Assembly (NCBI RefSeq): GCF_000380335.1
Contig: NC_021149.1
Coordinates: forward strand, 3,214,501-3,278,500
Source: Azotobacter vinelandii CA
GTDB lineage: Bacteria > Pseudomonadota > Gammaproteobacteria > Pseudomonadales > Pseudomonadaceae
DNA: 64,000 nucleotides
Reading direction: 5' to 3'
In this document: piece after piece, positions 25,567 through 35,049 of the stretch
Numbering within the stretch: the first letter of the stretch is position 1
Layout of the letters: every line of letters begins with the position of its first letter
The notes under the pieces: generated by a model
What the model was told of the DNA's origin: nothing
The model's database searches: none
Seen by the model: the letters and a program-made list of their open reading frames with translations, nothing else
Made by a program: the position numbers and the translations under genes

Positions 25567-26888
25567 GCCGCCAGATCCACCTGGCCGGCTTCCTGCTCGC
25601 CGGCCCCGTCGTCCACAGCCATGCCGCCTGGCGGCACCCGGAAACCCAGGGCAACTTCCTCGAACCCGAGTACTACGCGCGCAGCGCGAAGGTACTGGAA
25701 GAAGGTCTGTTCGACCTGCTGTTCTTCGCCGACCGCTTCGCCATCGGCGACCAGTTGGGCGGCTCCCGAGAGCTGGCGCTGCGCCACGGCGCCCAGGACG
25801 CCACCCGCCTCGACCCGCTGCCGATCCTCTCCTACCTGGTCGGCCAGACCAGCCGGCTCGGCCTCGGCGTCACCCGCTCCACCACCTATTACGAGCCGGT
25901 CCACGTGGCCCGCTCGCTGGCCACCCTCGACCATCTGTCGCGCGGGCGCGCCGCCTGGAACATCGTCACCTCGATGAACGACAGCGAAGGCCGGCTGTTC
26001 GGCAAGGACCGCCACCTGGAGCACGACCTGCGCTACGACCGCGCCGACGAGTTCGTCGAGGTCGCCCTGAAGCTGTGGAGCAGTTGGGCGCCGGGCGCGC
26101 TCAAGCTCGACCGCGAGCAAGGCATCCTCGCCGACCCGGCCGGGGTGCGCGACGTCGCCCACCGGGGCGAGTGGTTCCGCGTCGAGGGGCCGCTGAACAT
26201 CCCGCGCACCCCGCAGGGCCGCCCGGTGCTGATCCAGGCCGGCTCCAGCGGTCGCGGCCGGCGCTTCGGCGCGCGCTGGGCCGAGGCCATCTTCAGCATC
26301 CACGGCAACCTGCCGGCGATGCGCGCCTTCCGCGACGACGTGCGCCAGCAGGTGGTCGCCCAGGGCCGCGCGGCGGAGCAGTGCAAGATCCTCACCGCGG
26401 TGATGCCCTTCATCGGCGGCAGCGAGGCCGAGGCGCGCGCCAAGCGCGACCGCCACAACGCCCTGGCGCACCCGCAGATCGGCCTGGCGACGCTGTCGGC
26501 ACAGCTCAACTTCGACTTCTCCGCCTTCGCCCCGGACAGCCGCCTGGAAAGCATCGCCGCGCACCCCGAAACGCCGCCGGCGGTCGCCGAGAAACTGCGC
26601 TCGCTGGGCGCCTCGCTGAGCCTCGGCGAACTGGCGCAGACCTTCGCCAGCAGCGTGCGCGTGCCGCAACTGGTGGGCACCGGCGTGCAGATCGCCGAGC
26701 AACTGGCGGAGATCTTCAACGCCGGCGGCTGCGACGGCTTCGTGATTTCCCCCGGCTACCTGCCGGGCTCCTTCGCCGAATTCGCCGAGAGCGTGGTGCC
26801 GCACCTGCAGCGCCTGGGCCTCTACCGCCGCGCCTACGAGGGCGCGACCCTGCGCGAACACCTGGGCCTCGGCCCCCTGGAGGCCTGA
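25563..26888 (+). CDS. NtaA/SnaA/DszA-family flavin monooxygenase
   Basis: 441 residues. LLM fold with family features HSHAAWRHPETQGNFLEPEY, LFFADRFAIGD, GRAAWNIVTSMNDSEGRLFG, the long RYDRADEFVEVALKLWSSW helix and PVLIQAGSSGRGRRFGARWAEAIF. DszA relatives open sulfone rings in the 4S route; others act on NTA or EDTA. With a DszC-like protein next door it suggests a two-step C-S cleaving pathway. Ends one base before the next start. Confidence 0.85.
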   Translation: MSRQIHLAGFLLAGPVVHSHAAWRHPETQGNFLEPEYYARSAKVLEEGLFDLLFFADRFAIGDQLGGSRELALRHGAQDATRLDPLPILSYLVGQTSRLGLGVTRSTTYYEPVHVARSLATLDHLSRGRAAWNIVTSMNDSEGRLFGKDRHLEHDLRYDRADEFVEVALKLWSSWAPGALKLDREQGILADPAGVRDVAHRGEWFRVEGPLNIPRTPQGRPVLIQAGSSGRGRRFGARWAEAIFSIHGNLPAMRAFRDDVRQQVVAQGRAAEQCKILTAVMPFIGGSEAEARAKRDRHNALAHPQIGLATLSAQLNFDFSAFAPDSRLESIAAHPETPPAVAEKLRSLGASLSLGELAQTFASSVRVPQLVGTGVQIAEQLAEIFNAGGCDGFVISPGYLPGSFAEFAESVVPHLQRLGLYRRAYEGATLREHLGLGPLEA

Positions 26889-28067
26889 ATGGGCAGCCCA
26901 TCCACCCCCGAAGACTGGCTGGCGCTGGCCCATGGGATCGGCGAGGAATTCGCCCGCGACATCGCCCGCCGCACCCGCACCCGCGAACGTCCCGACACCC
27001 AGTTGCGGCGCCTCAAGGACAGCGGCCTGACCAATCTGGCGATCCCCCGCGAGCTGGGCGGCGCCGGCCAGCGCTGGTCGCTGATCGTGCGCACCATCCG
27101 CGAACTGGCCGCCGGCGACGGCTCGGTCGGCATGCTCTATGGCTACCACCAGCTCAACCTGGTCAACCTGCGCCGCGAGCCGCAGCCGCGCCGCGACCGC
27201 CTTCTGGCGGAGATCGCCGAACGCCGGCTGTGGCTGGCCGGGGTGGTCAATCCGCGCGACGACGACATCCTCGCCACGCCGGACGGCGAGGGTTTCCGCC
27301 TCAACGGCCGCAAGGGCTTCTGCAGCGGCGCGGCCTTCGCCGATCTGCTCAGCGTCAGCGCGCGCCATGCCCACGACGGCCAGCGGCTGATGGCGCTGAT
27401 CCCTTCCGACCGTCCCGGCCTGCACTACGCCGAGGATTGGGACCATTTCGGCGTGGAGCGCAGCGACAGCGGCAGCTTCGTCCTGAGCGAGGTGCGCGCC
27501 GAACCCGGCGAAGTCATCGCCAACGACCTGGAGGACGGCAGCGATTTCTCCGCGGTGATCCGCACCCCGGTCAACCAGTCCGCCTTCACCCAGTTCTACC
27601 TCGGCAACGCCCTCGGCGCGCTGCGCGCGGCGCGCGCCTACGTGCACCGCGAAGGCCGCGCCTGGCTGCACGCGGGGGTCGACGAGGCCCATCGGGACCC
27701 GCTGCTGGTCAGCCAGTTCGGCGAGCTGTGGATCGCCCTGCAGGGCGCCATCGCCCTGGCCGACCGCGCCGCGCTCAAGGTCGACGAGTTGCTCGCCGCG
27801 GACGAGGCCTTCACCCCGGAACTGCGCGGCGAGGCCGCCGTCGAGGTGGCCAGCGCCAAGGTGCTCGCCGCGCGCACCGCGCTCGATGTCACCAGCCGGG
27901 TGTTCGAGGTGATGGGCGCGCGCGCCACCCACAACCGCTACGCCTTCGACCGCTTCTGGCGCGACACGCGCACCCACAGCCTGCACGACCCGCTCGCCCA
28001 CAAGCTGCTGGAAGTCGGCGAATACGCCCTGAACGGCCAGTACCCGCCGGTGCGGGCCTACACCTGA
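26889..28067 (+). CDS. DszC/SfnB-like acyl-CoA dehydrogenase-fold monooxygenase
   Basis: 392 residues, acyl-CoA dehydrogenase fold: ARDIARRTRTRERPDTQLRR, IRELAAGDGSVGMLYGYHQL (flavin-side helix), GFRLNGRKGFCSGAAFADLL, and the C-terminal RATHNRYAFDRFWRDTRTHS, where the His and Arg match the DszC class. ATG directly follows the upstream TGA. Probably an FMNH2-dependent S-oxygenase rather than a true dehydrogenase. Confidence 0.83.
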   Translation: MGSPSTPEDWLALAHGIGEEFARDIARRTRTRERPDTQLRRLKDSGLTNLAIPRELGGAGQRWSLIVRTIRELAAGDGSVGMLYGYHQLNLVNLRREPQPRRDRLLAEIAERRLWLAGVVNPRDDDILATPDGEGFRLNGRKGFCSGAAFADLLSVSARHAHDGQRLMALIPSDRPGLHYAEDWDHFGVERSDSGSFVLSEVRAEPGEVIANDLEDGSDFSAVIRTPVNQSAFTQFYLGNALGALRAARAYVHREGRAWLHAGVDEAHRDPLLVSQFGELWIALQGAIALADRAALKVDELLAADEAFTPELRGEAAVEVASAKVLAARTALDVTSRVFEVMGARATHNRYAFDRFWRDTRTHSLHDPLAHKLLEVGEYALNGQYPPVRAYT

Positions 28068-28077
28068 GGAACGGAAC

Positions 28078-29049
28078 ATGACTGGAAAAGGCTTCAAGCG
28101 CCTGCTCGGCGCCGCGCTGCTCGGCGGTTCCCTGCTCGCCGGCGTCCAGGCGTTCGCCGCCAGCCTGGTGGTCGGCGACCAGAGTTTCAATGCGCGCACG
28201 GTCATGGAGGCCGCCGGGGTGCTCGCCGACCTGCCCTACGAACTGGAATGGAAGCAGTTCACCGCCGGCTCGCCGGTGGCCGAGGCGCTCAACGTGGGCA
28301 GCCTGGACGTGGGCCTGCTGGGCGACGCCCCGCCGCTGTTCCTCGGCGCGCTGGGAGCGCCGATCAAGGTGATCGGGATCAGCCAGCAGAACCGCGAGGG
28401 GGTCGCAATCCTGGTGCGCAAGGACTCGCCCATCCGTCGCCTGGAAGACATCCGCGGCCATAGCGCGGCGATCTGGAAAGGCTCCTGGAGCCAGCAATTG
28501 CTGTTCACCGCCCTGGAACGGGCCGGGGTTTCGCCCGAACAGGTGCAACTGCGCTACCTCGGCGCGCTGGATGCCTCGCATGCCCTGGAAGGCGGCTCGG
28601 TGGACGTGATCGCCACCTGGGAGCCCTATGTCACCCAGCAGGAGCTCCAGGGCGCCCGCGTGCTGGCCACCGCCGAGGAGCTGATCCCGGCGCAGACCTT
28701 CGTGGTCGCCACCGACAAGGCCATCGCCGCCAAGCGCGAGCTGCTCGGCGACTTCCTGCGCCGCCTGCGCCAGGCTCGCGACTGGGTACTGAGCGACCCG
28801 GCCAACAGCGAACGCTACGCCGACACCTGGGCCGAACTGACCCGCGCCGACCGCGAAGTGGCGCGCCGCTGGTTCGCCCGCGCCGCCATCCGGGTGCGCC
28901 CGGTGGACGAGGCGGCCATCGCCGAGGCCCAGAAGACCGTGGATTTCTTCAGCCGGATCGGCCTGATCAAGGGCTATCCGGCCGCCAGCCTGTTCGACGC
29001 CTCTTTCAACGCTTATCTGCAGTCACCGGCCGCGCAGGCGGCCCGGTAG
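28078..29049 (+). CDS. Sulfonate-type periplasmic binding protein (1 of 4 in the operon)
   Basis: 323 residues. Signal peptide 1-28 (LLAGVQAFAA). SsuA/NMT1-like: GDQSFNARTVMEAAGVLADL, GSLDVGLLGDAPPLFLGALG, KGSWSQQLLFTALERAG and ATWEPYVTQQE. It is most like the protein at 31812 (both have WSQQL and WEPY-QQ). Delivers a sulfur compound to an ABC permease that is not encoded here. Confidence 0.85.
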   Translation: MTGKGFKRLLGAALLGGSLLAGVQAFAASLVVGDQSFNARTVMEAAGVLADLPYELEWKQFTAGSPVAEALNVGSLDVGLLGDAPPLFLGALGAPIKVIGISQQNREGVAILVRKDSPIRRLEDIRGHSAAIWKGSWSQQLLFTALERAGVSPEQVQLRYLGALDASHALEGGSVDVIATWEPYVTQQELQGARVLATAEELIPAQTFVVATDKAIAAKRELLGDFLRRLRQARDWVLSDPANSERYADTWAELTRADREVARRWFARAAIRVRPVDEAAIAEAQKTVDFFSRIGLIKGYPAASLFDASFNAYLQSPAAQAAR

Positions 29050-29060
29050 GAGAACACCGC

Positions 29061-29834
29061 ATGAACGCCATCACCCGAATCGCCTCCGTCAGGGGGCGCG
29101 TCAGCGCCGCCGAGTGGGAGGCCCGCGTCAAGCTGGCCGCCGCCTATCGCCTGGCCGCCCGGCTGCGCTGGACCGACCACATCTATACCCACTTCTCGAT
29201 ACGGGTGCCGGGGCCGGACCGGCACTTCCTGATCAACCCCTATGGCCTGGCCTTCGACGAAATCACCGCTTCCAGCCTGGTCAAGGTGGACATCGACGGC
29301 ACCCTGCTCGACGACCCCACGGGCCTCGGCATCAACCGCGCCGGCTACGTCATCCACAGCGCCATCCACCGCGCCCGCGAACACACCCACGCGGTGCTGC
29401 ACACCCACACCACGGCCGGCATCGGCGTGTCGGCGCAGCAGGACGGCCTGCTGATGATTTCCCAGCACGCCATGCGCTTCTACAAGCGCCTGGCCTACCA
29501 CGACTACGAGGGCATCGCCCTGGACCTGGACGAACAGCAACGGCTGATCGCCGACATCGGCGAGCACGATGCGCTGATCCTGCGCAACCACGGCCTGCTC
29601 ACCAGCGGCCGGACCATCGAGGAAGCCTTCTACAACCTCTACTTCCTGGAGCGCGCCTGCGCCGCCCAACTGGCCGCGCAGTCCGGCGGCGCGGCGCTGC
29701 GCTTCCCCTCCGAGGCAGTGGCGGAAAAGGCCGCGCGGGGTTTCGACCTCGCCATCGCCCAGGGCCGTCCGCAATCCCACTGGGACGCCTACCTGCGCCA
29801 GTTGGAGCGCGACGATCCGGGCTTCCGGCTGTAA
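29061..29834 (+). CDS. Class II aldolase/adducin-family protein
   Basis: 257 residues: zinc-binding HTHTTAGIG and the LRNHGLLTSGRTIEEAFYNL helix, with catalytic Glu likely in FDEITASSLVKVD. Family members are fuculose-, ribulose- or methylthioribulose-phosphate aldolases, epimerases and decarboxylases. Embedded between two binding-protein genes of a sulfur operon, it may process the carbon skeleton left after C-S cleavage; this is inference. Confidence 0.8.
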   Translation: MNAITRIASVRGRVSAAEWEARVKLAAAYRLAARLRWTDHIYTHFSIRVPGPDRHFLINPYGLAFDEITASSLVKVDIDGTLLDDPTGLGINRAGYVIHSAIHRAREHTHAVLHTHTTAGIGVSAQQDGLLMISQHAMRFYKRLAYHDYEGIALDLDEQQRLIADIGEHDALILRNHGLLTSGRTIEEAFYNLYFLERACAAQLAAQSGGAALRFPSEAVAEKAARGFDLAIAQGRPQSHWDAYLRQLERDDPGFRL

Positions 29835-29850
29835 CGGGGAAAGCGAAACG

Positions 29851-30825
29851 ATGCCATCGAAAAAGCCTTTCCGCCAGGCGCTGGCCATGGCGGCCCTGCT
29901 GCTCCTCGGCCATGCCGCGCAGGCCGCCGAGCCCGTGGACCTCGGCAAGGTGACCCTGGTGCTCGGCGACCAGGTGCGTAACCTGCGCTCCCTGGTCGAG
30001 GCCGCCGGCGTGCTCGAGGATGCCCCCTATGCCTACCGCTGGGCCAACTTCCAGGGCGCCGCGCCGCTGTTCGAAGCCCAGCGCGCCGGCGCGGTCGATA
30101 CCTCCTACGCCGGCGACCTGCCGGTGCTGGCCGCGGCGGCCGGCGGCGTGCCCCTGAAGATCATCGCCACCAACATCGGCTTCGGCAGTTCCAACGGCCT
30201 GCTGGTCCAGGCCGATTCGCCGCTGCGGCGCGTGGCCGACCTGAAGGGCCGCAGCGTGGTGGTGTCTTCGGCGCGGGGCAGCATCTCCCAGCACCTGCTC
30301 TATGCGGCACTGGAGGAAGCCGGCCTGCGGCGCGACGAGGTGACCGTCAAGTTCGTGCTGCCGACCGACGCCAGCGCGGCCTTCAACAGCGGGCAGATCG
30401 AGTCCTGGGCGGTCTTCGACCCCTACCTGGGCACCGCCGAGCGCAATGGCGCCCGCCTGCTGCGCAACGGCGAGGGCCTGACCACGGCGCTGTCGTTCGT
30501 CACCGCCACCGAGTCGTCCCTCGCCGATCCGGCCAAGCGCGCGGCGATCGCGGACGTGGTACGGCGCTTCGCCAAGGCCCGGCAGTGGGCCATCGACCAT
30601 CCGCAGGAATACGCCAGGGTCTACGCCGAACTCACCCACCTGCCCCCGGAAACCGCCGCCCTGATCGCCGGCCGCGGCTCGAAGGGCCTGCGTCCGGTCA
30701 GCGCCGCGGATCTCGACAGCGTGCAGAAGGTGGCCGACCTGTTCCACGAGGAGAAGATCCTGCCGAAGCCCGTCGATGTCCGGGCTCTCGCCGATTCCAG
30801 TCTGTTCACCGAGGATCGCCCATGA
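29851..30825 (+). CDS. Sulfonate-type periplasmic binding protein (2 of 4)
   Basis: 324 residues; signal peptide ends HAAQAAEP. SsuA-like, but the usual W-E-P at the ligand cleft reads F-D-P (SWAVFDPYLGTAE), and the hinge has GRSVVVSSARGSISQHLLYA. The altered cleft suggests a different ligand from its neighbours. Its stop overlaps the next start (ATGA). Confidence 0.83.
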   Translation: MPSKKPFRQALAMAALLLLGHAAQAAEPVDLGKVTLVLGDQVRNLRSLVEAAGVLEDAPYAYRWANFQGAAPLFEAQRAGAVDTSYAGDLPVLAAAAGGVPLKIIATNIGFGSSNGLLVQADSPLRRVADLKGRSVVVSSARGSISQHLLYAALEEAGLRRDEVTVKFVLPTDASAAFNSGQIESWAVFDPYLGTAERNGARLLRNGEGLTTALSFVTATESSLADPAKRAAIADVVRRFAKARQWAIDHPQEYARVYAELTHLPPETAALIAGRGSKGLRPVSAADLDSVQKVADLFHEEKILPKPVDVRALADSSLFTEDRP

Positions 30826-31799
30826 AACGCCCCATCCTGTTCGCCGCACTGGCGGCCCTGTTCCTGCACGGCGCCCAGGCCGCCGAGCCGCTGACCCTGC
30901 GCATCGCCGACCAGAAGGGCAACATGCGCGCCCAACTGGAAGCGGCCGATGCATTGAAGGATCTGCCCTACGTCATCCAGTGGGCGGAGTTCCCCGCCGC
31001 CGCGCCGCTGGCCGAAGCCCTCAACGCCGGCGCGGTGGACGCCGGGATCATCGGCGACGCGCCGCTGCTGTTCGCCCTGGCCGCCGGCGCCCAGGTCAAG
31101 GCCATCGCGGTGAACAAATCCAACCCCTACGGCACCGCGCTGCTGGTGCTCGAGGACAGCCCGCTGCGCGGCGGCGCCGATCTCAAGGGCAAGCGCATCG
31201 CCACCGGACGCGGCTCGATCGGCCACTTCGTCGCCCTCAAGGCACTGGAAAAGGCCGGCCTGACCGAACAGGACGTGGAATTCCGCTTTCTCGGCCCGGT
31301 GGACGCGAAGATCGCCCTGGCCAACGGCGCGGTGGACGTCTGGTCGACCTGGGAGCCCTACACCGCGCAGATGGAAACCAGCGGCCAGGGCCGGGTACTG
31401 GTCGACGGCCGCGGCCTGTGGGCCGGCAACAGCTACCTCGCCGCCACCGACAAGGCACTGGCCGACCCGGCCCGCCGCGAGGCCCTGCAGGATTACCTGC
31501 AGCGTCTGAGCGGCGCCCAGCGATGGGCCTACGCGCACCTCGACGACTACGCCAAGACCCTGGCACGCATCATCGGCTTCCCCGAGGACGCGGCCCGGCT
31601 GTCCTTCGCCCGCCGCGAGCTGCGCTGGCAGACGCTGGACGAGGCGACCATCGCCCAGCAGCAGGAGACCGCCGATTTCTACCAGGCCCATGCCCTGCTG
31701 CCCAAGCGCCTGGACGTGGCGCCGACCTTCGACCACAGCTTCCGGATCGATCCGGCCGCACAACCGGCGAGCCTGGCCCGACAGCCGGCCAAGCCCTGA
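30822..31799 (+). CDS. Sulfonate-type periplasmic binding protein (3 of 4)
   Basis: 325 residues; signal peptide 1-19 (LFLHGAQA). Contains GAVDAGIIGDAPLLFALAAG, GKRIATGRGSIGHFVALKAL and STWEPYTAQMETSGQGR. Translationally coupled to the preceding paralogue. The C-terminal tail is Pro/Ala-rich. Confidence 0.83.
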   Translation: MKRPILFAALAALFLHGAQAAEPLTLRIADQKGNMRAQLEAADALKDLPYVIQWAEFPAAAPLAEALNAGAVDAGIIGDAPLLFALAAGAQVKAIAVNKSNPYGTALLVLEDSPLRGGADLKGKRIATGRGSIGHFVALKALEKAGLTEQDVEFRFLGPVDAKIALANGAVDVWSTWEPYTAQMETSGQGRVLVDGRGLWAGNSYLAATDKALADPARREALQDYLQRLSGAQRWAYAHLDDYAKTLARIIGFPEDAARLSFARRELRWQTLDEATIAQQQETADFYQAHALLPKRLDVAPTFDHSFRIDPAAQPASLARQPAKP

Positions 31800-31811
31800 A
31801 GAGGAATATCC

Positions 31812-32756
31812 ATGAAGTTTCCGCGTTTTCTGCGCAACGGCCTGGCCGGCCTGCTGCTGGTCGCGCCCCTGAGCCAGGCCGCCGACGCCGTGCTGCGCAT
31901 CGGCGACCAGAACTACTACAACGTGCGCGCCTCGCTGGAGGCCTCCGGCGCGCTGGAGGGCGCCCCCTACCAGGTCGAATGGAAGCACTTCCAGTCCGCC
32001 GCGCCGCTGGCCGAGGGACTGGACGCCGGGGCGCTGGACCTCGGCTTTCTCGGCGACTCGGGATTCATCTTCCTCGCCGCCAAGGGTGCGCCGGTCAAGC
32101 TGATCGGCATCTCCCGGCAGAACCCGGACACCATCGCCCTGCTGGTGCCCAAGGACTCGCCGGCCAAGGGCATCGAGGATCTCAAGGGCAAGAAGGTCGC
32201 CTACTGGCCGGGCGCCTGGAGCCAGCAACTGACCCTGCGTGCCCTGCAGAAGGCCGGCCTGCCCGGCGATTACGTCGAGTTCGTCAAACTGATGCCGATC
32301 GACGCCGCCGCCGCGCTGCCGCGGGGCAGCATCGACGCCTTCCCGGTGTGGGAGCCGTACATTTCCCAGCAGATCCTCTTCTCCGGCGCGCGCCCGCTGC
32401 TCACCTCCAAGGGCCTGATGCCGGGACTTTCCAGCATCGCCGCCAACGCCGCGTCCGTCGAGCCCAAGCGCGCCGCCATCGCCGATTTCCTCGGCCGCCT
32501 CAAGCAGGCGCGCGCCTGGGTCGAGACACACAAGAGCGAGTACGCCGAGCTCTGGGCGAAGAAGGCCAACCTCGACCCGGAGGTATCCCGCCACTGGATC
32601 GGCCAGGCCGACATGACCGTGGGCCCGGTGGACGACCAGGCCGCCCGCGACTATCAGGAAACCGCCGACTTCCTGCGGGAAACCGGCGCCCTGCCCAAGG
32701 CCTTCAAGGTCGACACGGTGATCGATTCCTCCTTCGCCCGAACGCTGCAACCCTGA
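31812..32756 (+). CDS. Sulfonate-type periplasmic binding protein (4 of 4)
   Basis: 314 residues; signal peptide ends PLSQAADA. Contains GALDLGFLGDSGFIFLAAKG, PGAWSQQLTLRALQKAG and VWEPYISQQ, closest to the first paralogue at 28078. Last gene of the run; the next gene (32839) is on the opposite strand. Confidence 0.85.
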   Translation: MKFPRFLRNGLAGLLLVAPLSQAADAVLRIGDQNYYNVRASLEASGALEGAPYQVEWKHFQSAAPLAEGLDAGALDLGFLGDSGFIFLAAKGAPVKLIGISRQNPDTIALLVPKDSPAKGIEDLKGKKVAYWPGAWSQQLTLRALQKAGLPGDYVEFVKLMPIDAAAALPRGSIDAFPVWEPYISQQILFSGARPLLTSKGLMPGLSSIAANAASVEPKRAAIADFLGRLKQARAWVETHKSEYAELWAKKANLDPEVSRHWIGQADMTVGPVDDQAARDYQETADFLRETGALPKAFKVDTVIDSSFARTLQP

Positions 32757-32838
32757 GTCGTCCCCGGCGCGAATGCGGGAACGTCCGTCCGCCGGGACCT
32801 TCAACGCCCTCCGCCGCCACCTCGGGCGGGGCAAGCGG

Positions 32839-34842
32839 TCAGCCCCGTCCCGAGCGGAAGGCGTCGGCGCTCAGGCCGTAACGGTTCATCTTGTTGTACA
32901 GCCCGCCCCGCGAGACGCCGAGCCGCTTCGCGGCCAGGCGAACGTTGCCCCGGCACTCCCGCAGGGCCGCGGCTATGGCGTTCATTTCATGGCTGCCCAG
33001 GTCCATGGCCGCCCCGCAGCGCACCGCCGGCTCCGCCGCCCGGCGTGCGACCTGGGCAAGTTCGAGGGGCAGGTCCTCCGCCTCGATCAGTTCGCCGCCG
33101 GCCAGGTTGGCGGCCCGCTCGATGGTGTTTTCCAGTTCGCGGACATTGCCCGGCCAGGCATGGGCCATGAGGATGTCCAGCGCCTCCCGGACGATGCCCC
33201 GCACGGGCTTGCGCAGCGACCGGGCGCAGCGTTCGAGGAAGTGCTGCGCCAGGGTCGGAATATCCTCCCGGCGCATCCGCAGCGGCGGGACGCTGAGGCT
33301 GAGCACGTTGAGCCGGTAATAGAGGTCCTCCCGGAAGCTGCCGTCGGCGACGGCCCGGCTCAGGTTGCGGTTGGTCGCCGCGACGATGCGCACATCCACC
33401 GGCTGCGAGCGCTTCGCCCCGACCCGGGTGACCTCGCCCTCCTGCAAGACCCGCAGCAGGCTGGCCTGGGCGTCGAAGGGCATGTCGCCGATCTCGTCCA
33501 GGAAGATGGTGCCGCCGTCGGCCAGCTCGAACTTCCCGGCCGAACCGCCTCGCGCCGAGCCGGTGAAGGCGCCCTCGATGTAGCCGAACAGTTCGCTCTG
33601 CACCAGGTCGCGCGGGATGGCCCCGCAGTTGACCGCCACGAAGGGGCCGCCGCAACGCTCGCTGGCGTTGTGGATGGCCTGGGCGAACAGCTCCTTGCCG
33701 GTGCCGCTTTCTCCCAGGATCAGGGTGGTCGAGTCGCCCCGGCTGGCGATCCGCGCCAGCCGCAGGGTGTCCTGCATGGCCCGCGAGCCGCCCAGGATGG
33801 TCTCGAAGGTGTAGCTGGCCTGGGTGCCGATGATGCGCCGGGTGATTTCGCGGATGCGCCGGTTTTCCCGCAGGGAGACGATCCGCCCGCCCCGCTCCGT
33901 GGGGCAGACGGAAGCCAGGCATGACAGGTGCGTGCCGTCATGGAGCTGGAGGGTGATGTCCAGGTCGTGCAGGCCCTCGTCCGCCCGCAGCAGCAGGCTG
34001 TCCACCCGTTCGCCGCGGCCCAGGCGGTGGAACGGCGCGCCGAGCAGGTCGCGCTCCACCCGGAACAGTTGCCGGGCATAGCGGTTGAGGGCCTTGATGC
34101 AGCCCCGCTCGTCGAGCACGACGAGACCTTCGTTGAGCACTTCGAGCAGCGTCCGCTGCTCTTCCAGCAAAGCTTGCAGGGCCATCTGCCGGGAAACCGC
34201 CTCGGCCGCCGCCTGGACGGTCCCCAGGGTGTGAAAGTGGAACCGGCCGGGTTCCGCCGTGAGGGTCAGGATCGCCAGGGTGCGTCCGCCGAGATCGCGG
34301 ATCGGCGCGGCGGCGCAGTGCATGCGGCGCTGGCGCAGCCAGGTCCCGAAATTCTCCTCCGACAGCACGTACACCAGGCGGTTTTCCGCGATGGCCAGCC
34401 CGGTGCAGTTGGTTCCCTGCAGCGATTCCAGGAGCACGCTGCCCACCGGGGTGATGTCCAGACCGCAGAAGTGCAGCGTGACGCCCTCGGCGTCGGTCAG
34501 GTTTATGTGTCCCCTGGGGTTGTAAGCGAGCAGCCCCTGCATGACTTCCGCGGCGGTCTCGATCAGCAGGCGGTTGCTTTTCAGCTTCTCGGCCAATACG
34601 GCGGCGTCGACGAAACGGTACTCGAAGCCGTCGGGCTCGAGCCCGGCCCGCACGCAGCGCCGCCAGGAGTCCCAGATGACCGGCCTGACCCCGGCCGGCC
34701 GCTCGTGCCGCCCGTCCAGGCAGGCCCGCCAGGCCTGCTCGACCTCGGGAACAGGCCCCTCGCTCAGATCAACCGAACCGATGGAGGCGATGTAGTCGAG
34801 GTCTTCCCGGGGGCAGGCCGTTTCTAGTCGTGTGACCGGCAT
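32839..34842 (-). CDS. Sigma-54-dependent activator, AcoR type (GAF-PAS-AAA-Fis)
   Basis: 667 residues. N-terminal GAF sensor (about 75-215), PAS-like region (about 220-325), AAA+ domain from [17 protein letters not shown] with Walker A GESGTGKE and Walker [12 protein letters not shown], and a Fis-type HTH at the C-terminus ([20 protein letters not shown]). The sigma-54 contact loop reads GAFTGS instead of GAFTGA. It is divergent from the dehydrogenase/TIM-barrel pair, which has a -24/-12 promoter, and convergent with the organosulfur operon. Ligand unknown. Confidence 0.92.
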   Translation of the reverse strand: MPVTRLETACPREDLDYIASIGSVDLSEGPVPEVEQAWRACLDGRHERPAGVRPVIWDSWRRCVRAGLEPDGFEYRFVDAAVLAEKLKSNRLLIETAAEVMQGLLAYNPRGHINLTDAEGVTLHFCGLDITPVGSVLLESLQGTNCTGLAIAENRLVYVLSEENFGTWLRQRRMHCAAAPIRDLGGRTLAILTLTAEPGRFHFHTLGTVQAAAEAVSRQMALQALLEEQRTLLEVLNEGLVVLDERGCIKALNRYARQLFRVERDLLGAPFHRLGRGERVDSLLLRADEGLHDLDITLQLHDGTHLSCLASVCPTERGGRIVSLRENRRIREITRRIIGTQASYTFETILGGSRAMQDTLRLARIASRGDSTTLILGESGTGKELFAQAIHNASERCGGPFVAVNCGAIPRDLVQSELFGYIEGAFTGSARGGSAGKFELADGGTIFLDEIGDMPFDAQASLLRVLQEGEVTRVGAKRSQPVDVRIVAATNRNLSRAVADGSFREDLYYRLNVLSLSVPPLRMRREDIPTLAQHFLERCARSLRKPVRGIVREALDILMAHAWPGNVRELENTIERAANLAGGELIEAEDLPLELAQVARRAAEPAVRCGAAMDLGSHEMNAIAAALRECRGNVRLAAKRLGVSRGGLYNKMNRYGLSADAFRSGRG

Positions 34843-34860
34843 GGAGCGCTTCCTCGTTGG

Positions 34861-34908
34861 TGTCCATATTTTTTACATGTACTCCAGAACATGTCATCAG
34901 ACTGGACA
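34861..34908. promoter_or_regulatory. Nested dyad, probable activator binding site (UAS)
   Basis: TGTCCA (34861-34866) and TGGACA (34903-34908) flank ACATGT (34875-34880) and ACATGT (34889-34894); all four share one centre at 34884.5. It lies about 55-100 bp upstream of the -24 box, the position expected for an enhancer-type site. Confidence 0.65.
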
Positions 34909-34961
34909 CTCATCGATCAAGCCTTTCATGAAATCACTTGAATATCAATGAATTATGTTTT

Positions 34962-34977
34962 TGGCGCAGGGATTGCT
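34962..34977 (+). promoter_or_regulatory. Sigma-54 (-24/-12) promoter
   Basis: TTGGCGC-AGGGA-TTGCT: -24 GG and -12 GC with correct spacing, close to the TGGCAC-N5-TTGCW consensus. It is oriented towards the gene at 35050 and predicts a start near 34988. Confidence 0.8.
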
Positions 34978-35049
34978 ACCAGGCATCCGAGGGCGGCGCC
35001 ATCGGCTCCGTCCGCGATTCGAGAAACGACAAGAACAAGGAATCATCCA

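Noticed and set aside
24276..28205. A 1309-codon open frame on the minus strand opposite the monooxygenase genes
   Set aside because: It is the antisense shadow of high-GC codon bias: composition dominated by Ala, Gly, Arg, Val and Gln with no domain, while the plus-strand genes have clear families and ribosome binding sites.
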